Shown here piece by piece: positions 5,939-6,513 of a stretch of 6,513 bases of DNA (position 1 is its first letter; each line of letters starts with the position of its first letter). The stretch lies in assembly GCA_018224315.1 (NCBI GenBank), contig JAGTVF010000265.1, forward strand, positions 1 through 6,513, given 5' to 3'. This DNA comes from Desulfobacterales bacterium (GTDB lineage: Bacteria > Desulfobacterota > Desulfobacteria > Desulfobacterales > Desulfosalsimonadaceae). Both the position numbers and the translations under genes were made by a program. The notes below the pieces were generated by a model that saw only the letters and a program-made list of their open reading frames with translations, was not told the DNA's origin and searched no databases.

Positions 5939-6046
5939 GCGCCCTGGCTGATCGGCGGCACGAAAAAGGCGTTTCCTCGCTTCAGGAGTCTCCTGGAGAC
6001 TCAATTTCCGCTCGGAAACCCGCTTTTCCGCGCCGCCGTCAGGGCA
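5939..6046 (+). ncRNA. long nested hairpin in the lipoprotein leader (structured RNA, unrecognised class)
   Basis: The predicted sigma-54 transcript folds on inspection into one long arm. GCCCTG (5941-5946) pairs with CAGGGC (6040-6045). CGGCGGC (5953-5959) pairs with GCCGCCG (6032-6038). AAAGGCG (5965-5971) pairs with CGCTTTT (6021-6027, one G-U). TTTCC (5972-5976) pairs with GGAAA (6014-6018), with CC bulged between the last two stems. At the tip GAGTCTC (5986-5992) pairs with GAGACTC (5996-6002). That is 32 pairs over about 105 nt, well beyond chance. It starts about 27 nt after the predicted transcription start and ends about 120 nt before the lipoprotein ATG. It could be a regulatory leader, an independent small RNA, or a copy of a dispersed palindromic repeat. 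No known riboswitch core was recognised. Confidence 0.5.
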
Positions 6047-6151
6047 AAGCCGTACACTTTCGGTATAACGTAAAAAAAGGTCTTCCTTGCAAGCCTGATT
6101 GTAGATGGCACCAGCAAAAATGACACGAACAATTTCAACATTCAATAAGGG

Positions 6152-6158
6152 AAAGGAG
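6152..6158 (+). promoter_or_regulatory. ribosome binding site that decides the lipoprotein start
   Basis: AAAGGAG is 8 nt before the ATG at 6167 but only 2 nt before the in-frame ATG at 6161, so 6167 is the better start. Confidence 0.65.
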
Positions 6159-6166
6159 AGATGACA

Positions 6167-6513
6167 ATGAAACAATTGAAAACTGGTATGTACATGATTC
6201 TGATGGGAACCCTGATCTGCTCGCTGACCGCCTGTGCAGCCACCGGCAGCCGCATGGCAGCTTCAACTGCCGGCGACTGCGAAATGAAGCCGGGTCAAAA
6301 AGTGATGATCACCGGCGTCTCCGATAATGATCAAGCAAAAAAACAATTTGAAGACGCCTTGTGCCGTGAGCTCAAAAATCAGGGGGTGGAGGCGGTTGCA
6401 AGCCATTCTGCTATCCCTGAGGCTTCAGGACTCGACCGCGAAACACTTCTGAAACAAGCCAATAACCGGGGAATCGATTTCGTATTTCTGGCCCGGGTGG
6501 CCGGCATGGAGGA
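6167..6513 (+). CDS. putative lipoprotein, N-terminal part (cut by window edge)
   Basis: The first 115 codons are present and the frame is open at the right edge. A lipoprotein signal peptide is clear: MKQLK, a hydrophobic segment MYMILMGTLICSL, then the lipobox LTAC with the lipidated cysteine at 23. The residue after the cysteine is Ala, not Asp, which by the enterobacterial rule suggests the outer membrane. The mature part begins with a small-residue linker. It then runs into an alternating strand/helix pattern (QKVMITGVS, then helix QAKKQFEDALCRELKNQG, then strand VEAVASHS, then helix RETLLKQANNRG, then strand IDFVFLARVAGME), like the alpha/beta domains of periplasmic lipoproteins that carry a conserved 'variable tract of D-x-V-L' strand. 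I do not assign a family. It is preceded by a sigma-54 promoter and a long structured leader, so expression is probably tightly conditional and driven by the divergent activator. Confidence 0.75.
   Translation, partial: MKQLKTGMYMILMGTLICSLTACAATGSRMAASTAGDCEMKPGQKVMITGVSDNDQAKKQFEDALCRELKNQGVEAVASHSAIPEASGLDRETLLKQANNRGIDFVFLARVAGME

Noticed and set aside
5957..6060. Possible c-di-GMP (GEMM-I) riboswitch: GGCACGAAAAAGGC and GGGCAAAGCC resemble parts of its core
   Set aside because: The pieces are in the wrong order and distance, the GNRA tetraloop and receptor are missing, and both pieces are better paired in the long nested hairpin.
6105..6164. A 19-codon upstream open frame (MAPAKMTRTISTFNKGKER) ending over the lipoprotein start
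   Set aside because: No ribosome site precedes it and its end merely reads through the lipoprotein's own ribosome site; too little support for a leader peptide.
5879..6175. A 98-codon open frame on the minus strand across the intergenic region
   Set aside because: It starts with TTG without a ribosome site and runs over the sigma-54 promoter and the inverted-repeat RNA structure, which explain the sequence better.

Overview
The window looks like chromosome of an anaerobic Desulfobacterota (deltaproteobacterial) organism, probably of the sulfate-reducer type. This is inferred from a four-subunit ferredoxin-dependent 2-oxoacid oxidoreductase, a GAF-containing sigma-54 activator, moderately GC-rich genes and very AT-rich promoter gaps. 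No rRNA, tRNA, CRISPR array, insertion sequence or phage gene was seen.

Left half, minus strand: a complete korD-korA-korB-korC operon (3102 down to 352) encodes the ferredoxin-like delta, alpha, TPP-binding beta and gamma subunits of a 2-oxoacid (probably 2-oxoglutarate):ferredoxin oxidoreductase. About 130 bp downstream, on the same strand, lies the N-terminal part of a PilZ-domain (c-di-GMP receptor type) protein that runs off the left edge. A MarR-like winged-helix regulator gene (3355-3822, plus strand) is divergent from korD. The AT-rich gap between them carries an imperfect 31-bp palindrome that is a plausible operator for controlling the kor operon.

Middle: a small secreted glycine-zipper-like protein (3874-4311, plus) follows the regulator. 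It converges on a sigma-54 enhancer-binding protein gene (5761 down to 4205, minus), and the two coding regions overlap by 107 bp at their 3' ends.

Right end: the 405-bp gap between the activator gene and a partial lipoprotein gene (6167 to the right edge, plus) is the most information-rich part. It reads as a complete sigma-54 control region: a distal 10+10 bp inverted repeat (candidate activator site), a 16-bp palindrome resembling an IHF site, and a -24/-12 promoter. The predicted transcript then has a leader of about 250 nt containing a long, nearly continuous nested hairpin at 5941-6045. The simplest model is that the divergent GAF/AAA+ activator switches on the lipoprotein gene, with the structured leader adding a post-transcriptional layer or being a small RNA itself. 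This circuit is the best candidate here for undescribed biology.
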